The notes: generated from the letters alone by a model not told the origin. A stretch of DNA of 55,281 nucleotides from Acidiferrobacterales bacterium (GCA_022340825.1 JAJDNE010000053.1:1-55281), one strand, 5' to 3'. Numbered from the stretch's first letter, positions 28,617 through 39,553 are shown. A program made the numbers and translations.

Positions 28617-28660
28617 GTACAATCCTTGCATCGCGCCGCACGGTTGCTGAAACTAGCGCC

Positions 28661-30010
28661 ATGAACAACAAAGATCTGGAAAAACGCGACTGGGGAACCG
28701 TCTGGCATCCGTGCACCCAGATGAAAGACCATGAGCAGTTGCCGATCATTCCGATTCAGTCTGGCCGGGGCGTCTGGCTCGAGGACTTTGACGGAAATCG
28801 CTATATCGACGCGATCAGCTCCTGGTGGGTAAATATTTTCGGCCACGCCAATCCGCGAATTGGAGATGCGATCAGCCGTCAGGCGAATCAGCTCGAACAT
28901 GTACTGCTCGCCGGTTTCACACATGAGCCAGTAGTCAAGCTATCAGAACGACTGGCGGCGCTGACACCCGACGGGTTGCAGCACTGCTTTTATGCCGAAT
29001 GCGGATCGGCAGCGGTCGAGATCGCGCTAAAAATGAGCTTTCACTACTGGCGCAACACCGGAAAACCGGAGAAGACTCGCTTTATCAATCTTAGCAACAG
29101 CTACCACGGCGAAACTATTGGTGCATTATCGGTGGGTGATGTACCGCTATACAAAGAGACCTACCAACCACTCCTGTGGCAGGTACATACAGTGCCGTCC
29201 CCGGATTGCTACGAAAAGGATGCTGACGAAGATTGCGAACAGCATGCGCGGCGCATGTTCGCCCACATGGAAGTGGCGCTTGAACAATTCGCAGATGAAA
29301 CCTGTGCGGTCATTGTTGAGCCGCTGGTCCAGTGCGCCGGCAACATGCGTATGTACCACCCTGTGTACCTGACGCTATTGCGCGAAGCCTGCGACAAGTA
29401 CGGCGTACACCTGATTGCCGATGAAATTGCGGTGGGCTTTGGCAGGAGCGGCACCTTGTTCGCATGTGAACAGGCCGAAATCACCCCCGATTTTCTCTGT
29501 ATTGGCAAAGGGCTTACCGGTGGCTACCTGCCGTTGTCGGTGTGCATTACCACCGATGATGTTTATCAGGCGTTTTACGATGACTATGAAAGCCTGCGTG
29601 GCTTCCTGCATTCACACAGCTATACAGGCAATCCACTGGCGTGCGCCGCCGCCAACGCAACGCTGGATATTTTTGAAAGTGATGACGTCATTCACAATAA
29701 CCGCGCACTGGCGCAGCACATGGCTAAGGCACTAGACCGGTTTCATTTGCACCCGCACGTAGCCGATGTTCGCCAAACCGGCATGATTGCCGCCATTGAA
29801 ATAGTAAAGGACAAGAAAACGCGCGAACCATTCCCCTGGCAGGAGCGCCGCGGCCTTCGCGTATATCAATATGCACTGGATCACCAGGCGCTGCTGCGTC
29901 CGCTAGGCAACGTTATCTACCTGATGCCGCCCTATGTAATCAGTGAAGATGAAATCGATCTACTGGCGGAGGTCGCCTGGGAAGGCATTACACTGGCCAC
30001 TACAAACTGA
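28661..30010 (+). CDS. bioA: Adenosylmethionine-8-amino-7-oxononanoate aminotransferase
   Basis: 449 residues from the ATG at 28661; the frame opens further up inside the terminator of the upstream gene. It makes 7,8-diaminopelargonate for biotin with S-adenosylmethionine as amino donor. Typical parts are WHPCTQMKDHEQLP, ISSWWVNIFGHANP, NSYHGETIGALSVGD, ADEIAVGFGRSGTLFACE and the pyridoxal-phosphate Lys in CIGKGLTGGYLPLS (about residue 283). It follows the class III aminotransferase fold. No other bio genes lie here. Its stop is two bases from the end of a convergent CheW-like gene. Confidence 0.95.
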   Translation: MNNKDLEKRDWGTVWHPCTQMKDHEQLPIIPIQSGRGVWLEDFDGNRYIDAISSWWVNIFGHANPRIGDAISRQANQLEHVLLAGFTHEPVVKLSERLAALTPDGLQHCFYAECGSAAVEIALKMSFHYWRNTGKPEKTRFINLSNSYHGETIGALSVGDVPLYKETYQPLLWQVHTVPSPDCYEKDADEDCEQHARRMFAHMEVALEQFADETCAVIVEPLVQCAGNMRMYHPVYLTLLREACDKYGVHLIADEIAVGFGRSGTLFACEQAEITPDFLCIGKGLTGGYLPLSVCITTDDVYQAFYDDYESLRGFLHSHSYTGNPLACAAANATLDIFESDDVIHNNRALAQHMAKALDRFHLHPHVADVRQTGMIAAIEIVKDKKTREPFPWQERRGLRVYQYALDHQALLRPLGNVIYLMPPYVISEDEIDLLAEVAWEGITLATTN

Positions 30011-30011
30011 A

Positions 30012-30476
30012 CTAGCGTCCAGGATAGAGCGCGCGTCGAAGACCATCGAGATCCGGTATCACCACCGCCGTTCGACCGACGGTCACGGTCGTCGCAACCA
30101 ATGGACTGGTTATCGGTGTGCTCGATGCCTTTAGATCGGTAGCAGTGTTGACGTTATAGGGGTGAGGATCGGCGGAAGCCAGAATTCCAAAAAAGTCCCA
30201 CTCACTAAGGCCACTTAACGGCTGAAAAATTACTACCTTTGAACGATGATGAAATATCGGTGGCGTTGGATCTCCGAGCAGGTTCTCGAACGAAATAACC
30301 GGCACCGCCCGATTTCGCCAGCCGATGACTCCCAGTAGCCAGTTTTCCGAGAACGGTAGCGGGTTCAGCCGTGGCACACTCATGATTTCGGCAGTGATCG
30401 CGCTCGGCACCAGCATCGGTACCCGGGTGGTCGGGATTACCAGCGCATGCATGGTATGGGCAAGTGTGTCAGCCAT
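30012..30476 (-). CDS. CheW-like protein, divergent copy 2
   Basis: 154 residues starting with the ATG at 30476, which overlaps the TGA of the neighbour upstream (TGATG); a GTG three bases earlier is the alternative. CheW features are seen in MLVPSAITAEIMSVP, NWLLGVIGWRNRAVPVISFENLLG and the final VVIPDLDGLRRAL, but it is shorter than chemotaxis CheW proteins and diverged. I infer a coupling protein for the ChpA kinase, possibly in the place of ChpC. It is the last gene of the cluster and meets bioA tail to tail. Confidence 0.75.
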   Translation of the reverse strand: MADTLAHTMHALVIPTTRVPMLVPSAITAEIMSVPRLNPLPFSENWLLGVIGWRNRAVPVISFENLLGDPTPPIFHHRSKVVIFQPLSGLSEWDFFGILASADPHPYNVNTATDLKASSTPITSPLVATTVTVGRTAVVIPDLDGLRRALYPGR

Positions 30477-30919
30477 CACTGGCCTTCCAGGCTCAACAGG
30501 TATGCGGTAAACGCATTTGGTTCCAGCACCATCAACATATCATCACCGTCAACATGTGCCGCGTTAAATACGTGCCCGATTGTCGTGGGGGCAGGACCAG
30601 GCGGGTGAAACGGAACGATGTGCAGTTGATCCGTGGGAATCAGCTGGATCTCATCTGTCACCAGGCCTACCGGATTCGGGGTTGCATTCAGAAAAACCGC
30701 GCGCGACCACCGGTCTCGCGGAGCCGGCTGCAGTTGCTCGTCTAGAGAATAAGCCGGCCAACGACCTCGGCTGGTCTGGCGCCAGGCGGCGACAAGGCGG
30801 CTGTCAGTACTTGAGCTCAGGCCTTCACGCTTCTCGATTGCCAGACTTGCAGTGCTTGGCAACAAAAAAGACGTCTCATCAATCTTCAAACGCAAGTACT
30901 GACGAATATTCAGTTCCAC
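30476..30919 (-). CDS. CheW-like protein, divergent copy 1
   Basis: 147 residues with a CheW-like plan: an N-terminal strand (YLRLKIDETSFLLPSTASLAIEK), a PVGLVTDEIQLIPTDQLHIVPFHP centre and a closing MLMVLEPNAFTAYLLSLE strand. The CheW identity is by pattern and context only, and it lacks some conserved residues. It begins 98 bases after the chpA stop and overlaps the next CheW-like gene by one base, so both are likely co-expressed with the Pil-Chp system. Confidence 0.65.
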   Translation of the reverse strand: MELNIRQYLRLKIDETSFLLPSTASLAIEKREGLSSSTDSRLVAAWRQTSRGRWPAYSLDEQLQPAPRDRWSRAVFLNATPNPVGLVTDEIQLIPTDQLHIVPFHPPGPAPTTIGHVFNAAHVDGDDMLMVLEPNAFTAYLLSLEGQ

Positions 30920-31017
30920 GGGCTTATCAATCTGCTGTGTGAAAAATAATTAAGAAGATTATGCCTGAAAAGCGGAGCTACCGACCACCTGACTGACGAC
31001 CACAAAACGCAGGAAAA

Positions 31018-34000
31018 TCAGAGTGTCACACCTGCTGGCAACAACTTGCGGATGTTTTCGACAAGATTGTCTTCCTGATACGGCTTACTCATATAGTCGT
31101 TCACACCGAGCTCGAATGCCCGTGTACGGTGTTTTTCACCAGCACGAGAAGTAATCATAATAATTGGGATGTGTTTCAAACGTGCATCACCACGAATGCG
31201 CGAAGTCAATTCATAACCATCCATACGTGGCATCTCGATATCGACCAACATGACATCGGGCAACTGATCACCTCGCAACTGCTCCAGGGCATCCACACCG
31301 TCTTTTGCCACCATCACTTCTATGCCGTACTTCTGCATGCCGCGACTGGTAACCTTTCGTACCGTCAACGAATCATCGACGACCATGATCACCGGTTTGC
31401 GAATTTCTGCTACCGGTGCGACAGCAACTTCACTGTCGCCTGTGTCCGTGGAATCGCTGTCACTGACGCGCGCAGCTGATGACGTTGTTCGGGAAACGTG
31501 TAACGCCTCTTCCGAGATCATTAGCGAAGGCACATCCAGAATCAGGACCACCCGGCCGTCACCGAGGATAGTGGCACCGGCAACACCTGTGAGCTCACTC
31601 AACTGGGGACCGAGCGCCTTGATAACCACTTCTCGCGTTCCCACCAGCGCATCGACCTGCATGGCGATCTCTCGCGAGCCGGTTTTAACCAATAAAACAG
31701 GCACCTTGCTATCGGATTTCTGTCGCGGTGCGATGCCGAGACGACGGGCAAGATGACCAAACGGATAGACAGTATCGCCAAAGTGCAGCAATGGCTTGTC
31801 GCCCATATGAATCTGATCCAGTGTGTCCACCGGCACTTCAATAATATTGGAAACTGCAGATATCGGTACTGCAAACAGCTGCTCACCCAGTCCCACCATC
31901 AACGCCTGTGTGATGGAGAGCGTGAGCGGTAAACGCACAACGAACGTCGTGCCGGCACCTGCCTGGGTATCCACCGACATGGTGCCGCCGAGTTGTTTTA
32001 CCTCGTTGTGTACCACGTCCATACCGACCCCTCGACCCGATAGATGGGTCACGGACTTGGCGGTAGAAAACCCGGAGACCAGAATAAACTGAATGATCTC
32101 TTCTTCAGTCAGCGGACTGTCTTCAGCCATCAGGCCACGATCAACCGCCTTGCGGCGAATCGCGCTGACATCTAGGCCGCCGCCATCGTCGGCGAAACGA
32201 ATGACGACTTCGCTGCCTTCCTGACCGGTTGAAATCGCGATCTTGCCTGTCGCGGGCTTGCCCGCCCGACGCCGGGTTTCTGCATCCTCAATTCCATGGT
32301 CAATGGAGTTGCGAATCATATGCTCGAATGGACCGATCATGCGTTCGAGTACGTTGCGATCGATTTCGCCACTGGCCGCGCCGGCAAGATCGAGTTCGAC
32401 ATCCTTACCCAGTTCGCGCGAAGTCTGACGCACAATATGGCGCAAGCGAGCGGCCTGGGTGGTGAAACTCACCATGCGCGTACGCATCAGGCCTTCCTGC
32501 AAGTCAGTATTCAGGCGCGCCTGTTGTTGCAACACGGTTTCGGCTTCACCGACATGGGTATCCAGGCTGGTCTGGATTGTCGACAGGTCATGCAGACTTT
32601 CGGTCAGGCTGCGCGACAAATGCTGCAGCTTGGTAAAGCGGTCGAATTCAAGCGGATCAAAATCCGAATCCGGGGATGTGGATTCACGTTCGGTGCGAAA
32701 GAGGATCTGGGATTCGGACTGAATCTCGAGATCGCGCAACTGGTCGCGGAAGCGCGAGACGTTCTGGTTTAATTCCTTCAGGTTTTCGCGGAAACCAAAT
32801 ATCTGCTGCTCCATGCGCGAACGGGAAATACTCACCTCACCAGCGTAATTCACGATCTCGTTTAACAGTTCGGTGCGAACACGAATCTGGTTCTGGCCGC
32901 GACGATCCCCCGACGTACGTGGTGCCTGACGTCGATCCTGATCATCGTGACGTCGGTCATCCGTGCCGCGGTCGTGTGTGCGCCGATCGGTAACAACAGG
33001 CGCAACCGGCTCGGCTTCATTTGCAACTGGCAGTGGATCGGGTGTCGACGAAACCGGCGTAAGGTGCGCCGCCGGTGCCTGGACCGCTGGCGTCGGTGTA
33101 CTTGTTGGCATTGCGGGGGCGGCTTTGTCGCCGCTGATCAAGCGATCTACACGCCCCTGCAGTTCACTGGTATCAGGCATCGGCTGGCCAGCCAGTATCT
33201 GCTCCAGCATCGCTGCCAACGTATCATGTGTTTCATCGAGTACATCAAGCAATGAACGGTCAGCTTTTACTTTCCCGCTCTCCACTTCCTCAAGCAGACT
33301 CTCGGTCGCGTGGCCAAGACTGCCCATGGTCATGGCGCCCGCCATGCGTGCACCGCCCTTCAGGGTGTGCAGCGCCCGCTTCAACTCGGAAACTGCATCG
33401 CGATCGTTGAGATCACTTCGCCATTGCGCCAGTGATGACTCTATGTTCTGCAACAGGTCCACTGCCTCTTCCTGGAAAATCTCCAGCAGGTCCGGGTCAA
33501 TAGTGTCAACAATAGCTGTGGCAGGTGCTTGCGGCGGTGAACTCACCGTTTGTGTAATGACGGGTGGCTGCGGTTCCACCGGTTTCGACTCTGCAGTCTG
33601 GGCCGCCACCAGTGCCAGCTCGTGTTCGATCTCTTTCGCCAATTGCTCCAGTGCATCACGTATCGGCGCCGGGTCAATGCTCGAATCGCTTAGCGACTTG
33701 ACCAGTTGATCTACGTTGTCGTGTATACGCTGCAGCAAATTCAGATGCGGCTCATGAATCGTCTGCTGTAATGAGTCCAGCTCCTGCAGTAGTCGCTCCA
33801 TATTGCCGCAAGCATCCGACATAAACTGCAGACCGACCGAACGTCCGCTTCCGCGCAGGGTGTGAGTCGCTCGAGTCAGGTTAGCAGACACCGAGCAACC
33901 GCCCGCCGAACGGCAGGAGGCGATTTCCTCCGCCAGCGTTGTCAGATGGCCACGCGCCTCGGTAGTAAATATCTGGAGCAGCGTATCGTCCAGTCGCGGC

Positions 34001-36672
34001 AGGATATCGTTTTTAGGCTCCTGGACTGCCGCTGCCACCGGTGTCGGCGCAACTGCAACGGGTGCCGGCGTCGGGGCAGACGCGGGCGCCGTACCCGCCG
34101 CGCCGATCTGGGGTTGTTTGCCGGCCGCGAACTCGTCTGCGAGCACGCGCAACGCGTCAAAATCATCCGTCGGTCTGGGACCACCCTGTAAATGCGCGAC
34201 CATGCCGGGCAATACAGCTGCAACCTGCTCCAGCAGAGAAAACATTCCGTCCGAATAGCTGATCTTCTTGTCGCGTACCTTGTTCAGCATGTTTTCGATT
34301 GCCCAGGCAAGCTCCGATATATCGGATGCCCCGACCATACGACCACTACCTTTTAAGGTATGGTAATTTCGGCGTAGCTCCTTGAGGCGTTCCATATCAT
34401 CCGGACGCTCACGCCATTTTGGAAATTCACGATTGATGTTTTCGATACAATCCTGCGCATCCTCGATAAAGATCTCCATGATCTCTTCATCGATGTCGTC
34501 GGTGAATGCAGGTGCTGGCGCGCTGGCAGAAGGCGTTGGTGCTGTTGACGGCACCTCGGTCACAGCGGCAGAAGTGATAGCCGGCGCAGCTGAATTTTGT
34601 GTCTGTGCGGCATCCTGATTTGAGGCAAGCTCGATCAGCTTGTCCGCGGATTGGCGCAAGGTATTAAGAATATCGTCACTGATTTGCGAAGGGTCGTCAT
34701 CGACAATCTCGAGCAACGTATTCATCTGCTCGCCAATCTGGGTGATCACATCCAGATGCATGCCGCCAGCGACAGAGATAATGTCGCGCAAATGATCGTC
34801 AATGGACTGGCGTGCGCTTGCGTTGTTACTGTCAGTCGTCCACTGGCTAACTGCCTCTTTAAGGGCGTTTGCCAGTTCATCAAGACTCTTGCCTGCTTTC
34901 GATGCTGGCATAACAACTTCGCCAGCGCCGCCCATCAAGGCTTGCTCCATGTCCTGCTCGGCCGCAACCAGCAGCGAATCCAGACTGGCACGATTGAACT
35001 GCAGACCTTCGACATAGGCGCCGATCGTTCCAATCGACACGGCCAAACCATCGAGCACCGACGGCGTTGGTGCCAGCGCACCTTCTGCAATCTGCTCTAC
35101 ATATTCACTGGTCTTCAGGGTAAAGTCTGCCGCCCGATCCTGACTCAGGATCTGTAATGCACCCTGTATCTGGACCAGATTATGTGGCACCTCTTTCAGC
35201 AGTTCGATTTTTCCCGGGTTGCCGGCAAACTCTTCCAGTACCTCTTCGATGCGGTTCAGGTTGACCCGCACCTCTTCACCGACAACAGCAGCCAGCTGTT
35301 TAAATTCGATATCGCTCAGCGCTTCATCCGACACCTCGAGCCCATCAACACTCGGCGGCTCGATCTCGTCACTATAAAGACTCTTTAGTACAAAGACGGC
35401 GTCATCCAGTTGCTGTTTCCATACCAGCGGCGAGCCATGCATCTCTTTGGTGCTCTGCTCAACGGTGAGTAATGCACGCGCCATCGGCATTGATGCCGAT
35501 TCCGGATTGGCGATCCGTCCGTCAATAATCGCCTTGGTCACCTCGGCCAGTTCATCGGTGAGCTTCTTGAGCGGCTTGATACCAAGCATCTCGAGCGTGT
35601 TCGACATGCTATGGAACAGCGGTAATGCCGGCTCCAGAGAGTCGACCTCATGCTCCTCATCGAAATATCCAGCCACGATTTCCTGAACATCGACGATTTC
35701 CGATCCCAGGGCATCGGCTACGGACTGCAAGACTTCCGGTGTCGGCAAGTCGTCGACCTCGGCATCTTCATCCATGCCTTGCGGCACCAGGGCCTCAAGA
35801 CCAAACGCCTGTTTAATCTGTGCCACTCGGGCCCCGGTTGACCGCGACTGGCCGACCTCAAACAACACGGCCTTTAGTAGGTCTTCCGCTGCTGCACGGA
35901 CGGTGGATTTTTCAGCACCATCAATCAGCTTTTTCATGGTTTGGTCAAGACGGGAAACCAGGCGCTTACGCTCGTTTGTGGCGTCGAGCCCGTTGTCAGT
36001 GAACGCCTCAAGCAGGGCGCCCGCAGCCCAGAACAACTGCTCCAGTGTGGCAATGCGTGCGGTCCGGCCCAGCTGGTCGACGATTTCCACCATCTTTTCC
36101 AGCGATGCCGCGTCGCTGCCGTTGCGCAACCAGCTAAGCAGCGCCTGCTGGAACGGGTGGCGAAGTCGCTTGGCCTGTTCCAGGTATTCCGGATCGCGAA
36201 GTTTCTCGGTGTCATTACTTTCTGGCGGGCGTACGGAAAGATCTGGTGTAAACAGATCAAGAACATTGATCGGCTCAGCACCATGCGCCTTGCGCAAATC
36301 ATTAATAAGTGGCGCCAGTCTAAGCGGGGAATCGGACTGGCCAAACTGCAAACGGGCAAGGTGATCGGGAATAGAAAGGATGCCCCGCGTCAGCGATTCG
36401 AACACAGCCTCTGTGGGTTCAATACTGCCATTATAGACAGCATCGGCCAGTGCCTCGGTCTCTTTCGCCAGCATGGCCGCGCCGTCAAGCTCGACCATAA
36501 GCAGCGTACCCACCACTTGATGCAGATGGGTGATGCAGTATCGGAGACGCGAATCGTCCGATGTATCATCGGCGAACGTCTCCAACGCCAGACGAGCCTG
36601 TTTCAGGGTCTCGTCTATTTCGGCCTTAACCCACCCAAGCGTGCTGGTATCGACCTGGCTAAAACTGCTCAT
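31018..36672 (-). CDS. chpA: ChpA/PilL-type hybrid CheA histidine kinase
   Basis: 1884 residues. The N-terminal third is helical and HPt/FimL-like but without an intact phospho-His site. Three HPt domains follow, with HTLKGSGRM near residue 770, HTLRGSGRS near 937 and HTLKGGARM near 1100. These are separated by Ala/Pro-rich linkers. After a very charged Asp/Arg stretch come the dimerisation region, the HATPase (FEHMIRNSIDHGIED near 1450, GRGVGMDVV), a CheW-like domain and a receiver with Asp in MLVDIEMPRMDGYE near 1810. It is the central kinase of twitching-motility control and passes phosphate to PilG and PilH. It is shorter than P. aeruginosa ChpA (about 2,470 aa), with fewer phosphotransfer sites. 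Confidence 0.93.
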   Translation of the reverse strand: MSSFSQVDTSTLGWVKAEIDETLKQARLALETFADDTSDDSRLRYCITHLHQVVGTLLMVELDGAAMLAKETEALADAVYNGSIEPTEAVFESLTRGILSIPDHLARLQFGQSDSPLRLAPLINDLRKAHGAEPINVLDLFTPDLSVRPPESNDTEKLRDPEYLEQAKRLRHPFQQALLSWLRNGSDAASLEKMVEIVDQLGRTARIATLEQLFWAAGALLEAFTDNGLDATNERKRLVSRLDQTMKKLIDGAEKSTVRAAAEDLLKAVLFEVGQSRSTGARVAQIKQAFGLEALVPQGMDEDAEVDDLPTPEVLQSVADALGSEIVDVQEIVAGYFDEEHEVDSLEPALPLFHSMSNTLEMLGIKPLKKLTDELAEVTKAIIDGRIANPESASMPMARALLTVEQSTKEMHGSPLVWKQQLDDAVFVLKSLYSDEIEPPSVDGLEVSDEALSDIEFKQLAAVVGEEVRVNLNRIEEVLEEFAGNPGKIELLKEVPHNLVQIQGALQILSQDRAADFTLKTSEYVEQIAEGALAPTPSVLDGLAVSIGTIGAYVEGLQFNRASLDSLLVAAEQDMEQALMGGAGEVVMPASKAGKSLDELANALKEAVSQWTTDSNNASARQSIDDHLRDIISVAGGMHLDVITQIGEQMNTLLEIVDDDPSQISDDILNTLRQSADKLIELASNQDAAQTQNSAAPAITSAAVTEVPSTAPTPSASAPAPAFTDDIDEEIMEIFIEDAQDCIENINREFPKWRERPDDMERLKELRRNYHTLKGSGRMVGASDISELAWAIENMLNKVRDKKISYSDGMFSLLEQVAAVLPGMVAHLQGGPRPTDDFDALRVLADEFAAGKQPQIGAAGTAPASAPTPAPVAVAPTPVAAAVQEPKNDILPRLDDTLLQIFTTEARGHLTTLAEEIASCRSAGGCSVSANLTRATHTLRGSGRSVGLQFMSDACGNMERLLQELDSLQQTIHEPHLNLLQRIHDNVDQLVKSLSDSSIDPAPIRDALEQLAKEIEHELALVAAQTAESKPVEPQPPVITQTVSSPPQAPATAIVDTIDPDLLEIFQEEAVDLLQNIESSLAQWRSDLNDRDAVSELKRALHTLKGGARMAGAMTMGSLGHATESLLEEVESGKVKADRSLLDVLDETHDTLAAMLEQILAGQPMPDTSELQGRVDRLISGDKAAPAMPTSTPTPAVQAPAAHLTPVSSTPDPLPVANEAEPVAPVVTDRRTHDRGTDDRRHDDQDRRQAPRTSGDRRGQNQIRVRTELLNEIVNYAGEVSISRSRMEQQIFGFRENLKELNQNVSRFRDQLRDLEIQSESQILFRTERESTSPDSDFDPLEFDRFTKLQHLSRSLTESLHDLSTIQTSLDTHVGEAETVLQQQARLNTDLQEGLMRTRMVSFTTQAARLRHIVRQTSRELGKDVELDLAGAASGEIDRNVLERMIGPFEHMIRNSIDHGIEDAETRRRAGKPATGKIAISTGQEGSEVVIRFADDGGGLDVSAIRRKAVDRGLMAEDSPLTEEEIIQFILVSGFSTAKSVTHLSGRGVGMDVVHNEVKQLGGTMSVDTQAGAGTTFVVRLPLTLSITQALMVGLGEQLFAVPISAVSNIIEVPVDTLDQIHMGDKPLLHFGDTVYPFGHLARRLGIAPRQKSDSKVPVLLVKTGSREIAMQVDALVGTREVVIKALGPQLSELTGVAGATILGDGRVVLILDVPSLMISEEALHVSRTTSSAARVSDSDSTDTGDSEVAVAPVAEIRKPVIMVVDDSLTVRKVTSRGMQKYGIEVMVAKDGVDALEQLRGDQLPDVMLVDIEMPRMDGYELTSRIRGDARLKHIPIIMITSRAGEKHRTRAFELGVNDYMSKPYQEDNLVENIRKLLPAGVTL

Positions 36673-36694
36673 ACGTCTCGCTACTCATTCATTG

Positions 36695-36715
36695 CCTGCC
36701 CCACCACGGGGCAGG
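36695..36715 (-). other. Intercistronic hairpin between pilJ and chpA
   Basis: A perfect 8-bp GC-rich stem (36695-36702 with 36708-36715) and a 5-base loop in the 55-base gap. There is no T run after it, so processing or mRNA stability is more likely than termination. Confidence 0.5.
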
Positions 36716-36727
36716 GATGGATTGCGC

Positions 36728-38866
36728 CTAAACTTCCGCCGGTAGCTTGAAGCCGGCAACCGAAGCCTGTAGTTCGCGCGCAAGATCAGACAGGCGACCA
36801 ATACTTTCAGCCGTCTGACGGGTACCACTGGAAGTCAGTGTCGTCGTCTCCTGAATCTGCGCCATACTGCCGGATACCACCGTCGCTGACTCCGAGCTGC
36901 TGCGCGCGTCGTTAGCAATATCAACAATCAGTGTTGCCAGCTGTTCGTTTACCGACTCAATCTCACCAAGCGCCTGACCGGCAGCATCCGCCAGTCGTGT
37001 GGCCTCGACCACTCCGTTGGTTGCCTGCTCCATGGAGGCCACCGCTTCGTTGGTATCTGCCTGAATGGTTTTCACCAGTTCTGCAATCTGCTTGGTCGCC
37101 TCACCGGAACGTTCCGCGAGACGCTGCACTTCGTCCGCAACCACCGCGAAGCCTCGACCTGCTTCACCGGCCATGGCCGCCTGGATCGCCGCGTTCAATG
37201 ACAGAATGTTGGTCTGTTCTGCAATGTCGGTAATCAGCTCAACGATTTCACCAATCTGTTGCGAAGACTCACCGAGGCGCTTGATTCGTTTCGCCGTTTC
37301 CTGAATCTGCTCGCGCATGTCATCCATACCGGTGATCGTATCGTGCACCGCATCGGCACCACGTTTCGCCGTTGAGAGCGAACCACGCGCCACTTCCGCG
37401 CTCTGTTCCGCGGACTGGGACATGTGCTCCATGGACTTGGCCATCTCCATAACGCGATCCGTGGTTTCGGTAATCTGTGCTGCCTGACGTAACGTCGCTT
37501 CCGTCAGCTCGGTCGCCGTTTGGCGTGAGCGTTCGGATGCGAGTGCCACCTCTTGCGCAGCATTCTTGATTCGAGATACCAGTGCGCGCATCTCTTTTAC
37601 CGCGAAGTTGATGGAGTCCGCGATCGCACCGGTAATCTGCTCGGTCACCTCCGGCTCAATGGTGAGATCACCATCCGCCAAGTCACCCATTTCATCGAGC
37701 AGTTTCAAAATAGCGTCCTGGGTCTGGCGGTTTTGCATTTCCTGACCACGCGCACGTGCACGTTCGTCACCCACCAGTTTGCGACCCAGCAAGAGCAGGA
37801 ACGTGATCGAGATCGCACCCATGATCCACACCAACTGTGCCAACCAGGCACGACCAGTGGCTAACTCGGTATAACGATCCACCAACGCTCTGGACGCTAC
37901 CAGCAGCGGATCGGATTTCTCGAACACACTGGCAGAGGCACGTTGTGATACGAACAGTTCTGCCGCCTTGCTCAAGATGCCCTCAATATGGCCGTTCATC
38001 TCATCGAAGACTTCACCGGCCTCTTTAAGCTTTGGCCTAACAGCACGCGGCGCCACCTTGGTCAGGCGCAACTGAGTGTCTTTAAAGAGCTTGGAATCCT
38101 TACCGAACTGGGCGGCGGCAACTGCTGCCTCGTTTCCACCCTTGGCGAACAGGTTCACGTCTTTTGCAATACGCTGACTCAACATACCCTGACGACTGGC
38201 GACATAAAGATGGTCGGTACGCATGCCGGCTTCAGCGCCTCGCTCCACCACCTCGTCCGAAATGGCCAGCAACAAAGGCGCCAACTGGTTGATCTTGAGC
38301 ACGTGTTCACTCATGGCCAGCATTGGTTTGCGCTGACTCAAAATCTGGTCAACGTCACCGCGAATGCCTTCACCCTTTTTTGGTGCCCACATCCTGATCA
38401 CTTTTTCCAGCTCATTTTGCTGGATTTCGTCAGGACTGACCTCGACACCCATCGTCGTATCGCCGCGACGCAGTGAGGTAATAATGTGCTCAAACTGGTC
38501 ACGCGAGGTTTTCAGATCGGTAAACGCGCCGGGCTCACCGCGCACGGCTTCTCGTGCATCCTTTGCCAGACGTTGCGACAACATGAGCAACTGCGACGAC
38601 TGCTCAACATATTTCGCGTCGCGGTCAGCTAGCTGGGCGTTAACACCGAAAATCCAGGCCACCGCAATAAACGACACCACCATGCCACCGAGCAGGAAAG
38701 GCAGGCCGGTCACAAAACCGAGCAAGCCCTGCACTCCGCCAAGGGAGCCTAGTCCGCCACCCGGGCGTGCTATTTCCGCGATTTCGCCCGCAGACAAATC
38801 AATTACGTCTTCCGACGGTTGATCCATCGCCTGATTTTTTCTCTTGAATAGTCCTGATAAAGCCAT
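36728..38866 (-). CDS. pilJ: PilJ, methyl-accepting protein of the twitching system
   Basis: 712 residues. A cytoplasmic N-terminal tail, a membrane helix (about 45-73, [20 protein letters not shown]), and a periplasmic part with two PilJ-type four-helix sensor modules ([18 protein letters not shown] and [18 protein letters not shown]). A second helix lies near residue 345, followed by a HAMP-like linker and the signalling hairpin [16 protein letters not shown] with [17 protein letters not shown]. It senses pilus or surface signals and controls ChpA through PilI. GAGGT precedes the ATG. It lacks the C-terminal CheR-binding pentapeptide, in agreement with the missing methyltransferase gene. 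Confidence 0.95.
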   Translation of the reverse strand: MALSGLFKRKNQAMDQPSEDVIDLSAGEIAEIARPGGGLGSLGGVQGLLGFVTGLPFLLGGMVVSFIAVAWIFGVNAQLADRDAKYVEQSSQLLMLSQRLAKDAREAVRGEPGAFTDLKTSRDQFEHIITSLRRGDTTMGVEVSPDEIQQNELEKVIRMWAPKKGEGIRGDVDQILSQRKPMLAMSEHVLKINQLAPLLLAISDEVVERGAEAGMRTDHLYVASRQGMLSQRIAKDVNLFAKGGNEAAVAAAQFGKDSKLFKDTQLRLTKVAPRAVRPKLKEAGEVFDEMNGHIEGILSKAAELFVSQRASASVFEKSDPLLVASRALVDRYTELATGRAWLAQLVWIMGAISITFLLLLGRKLVGDERARARGQEMQNRQTQDAILKLLDEMGDLADGDLTIEPEVTEQITGAIADSINFAVKEMRALVSRIKNAAQEVALASERSRQTATELTEATLRQAAQITETTDRVMEMAKSMEHMSQSAEQSAEVARGSLSTAKRGADAVHDTITGMDDMREQIQETAKRIKRLGESSQQIGEIVELITDIAEQTNILSLNAAIQAAMAGEAGRGFAVVADEVQRLAERSGEATKQIAELVKTIQADTNEAVASMEQATNGVVEATRLADAAGQALGEIESVNEQLATLIVDIANDARSSSESATVVSGSMAQIQETTTLTSSGTRQTAESIGRLSDLARELQASVAGFKLPAEV

Positions 38867-38983
38867 AGTCGATACCTCGGTAGCCGGGCCAATCGTTTGC
38901 TCACACCGTTCCGTAGCCCAATTCTTTAATAATTAAACAGGTCGGACGGTAACCCTACCCCTCATTAGTCATTACGCATGCAA

Positions 38984-39514
38984 TCAAGCGGCCACATGCA
39001 GGAAGCTGGCACTTTTCGCCAACGCCTTCATGTCGAACACGCCCCACAGCACGTTGTCTTTTAAAAATGCGCTACTTAAATACGCGCCTGCCGGATCATC
39101 CATGCCGGCAATTTCCTGTCGTTCCTCTTGTTCATCAAAATGACGTAACCCGAATACCTCGTCCACAAGCAGTGCGGTATTCAACCCCTCTACATTCATA
39201 ACCAGTAATCTGGAATTCTCATTCAGCAACACTGTCTTTTTGCCAAAGAATTCAGGTAGATCAACAATTGTTACCAGGTTGCCGCGAACATTGGCGACCC
39301 CTTTTAGCCAGGAACGCGTACCCGGCACCGCCGTGTATTCCGGACAATGTAAAACCTCAGACACCTGCTCCAGTGGCGCAACCAGGTGCATGTCGCCCAG
39401 ACGAAAACCGACACCGGACCAAAGCTCCGCAAATTTCTCTTCCTCCGGCAGCGCAGGCATACCGGCGAGACTCTGTTGCTGCATTTTTTGCAGTAGGTCT
39501 AGCGGATTCGTCAC
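38984..39514 (-). CDS. pilI: PilI, CheW-type coupling protein
   Basis: 176 residues from a GTG start with GAGGGA 6 bases upstream. CheW fold elements: VGFRLGDMHLVAPLEQVSEVL, WLKGVANVRGNLVTIVDLPEFFG and LVMNVEGLNTALLVDEVFGLRHF. It couples the PilJ receptor to the ChpA kinase. It sits between pilH and pilJ as in Pseudomonas pilGHIJ. No defect seen. Confidence 0.92.
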   Translation of the reverse strand: MTNPLDLLQKMQQQSLAGMPALPEEEKFAELWSGVGFRLGDMHLVAPLEQVSEVLHCPEYTAVPGTRSWLKGVANVRGNLVTIVDLPEFFGKKTVLLNENSRLLVMNVEGLNTALLVDEVFGLRHFDEQEERQEIAGMDDPAGAYLSSAFLKDNVLWGVFDMKALAKSASFLHVAA

Positions 39515-39553
39515 AATGTCCCTCGATACTTCAGCTTGCTGGCAGACGTCGTG

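Noticed and set aside
30580-30942. 120-codon plus-strand open frame
   Set aside because: Antisense to the CheW-like gene, which has the better context and overlaps its neighbour properly.
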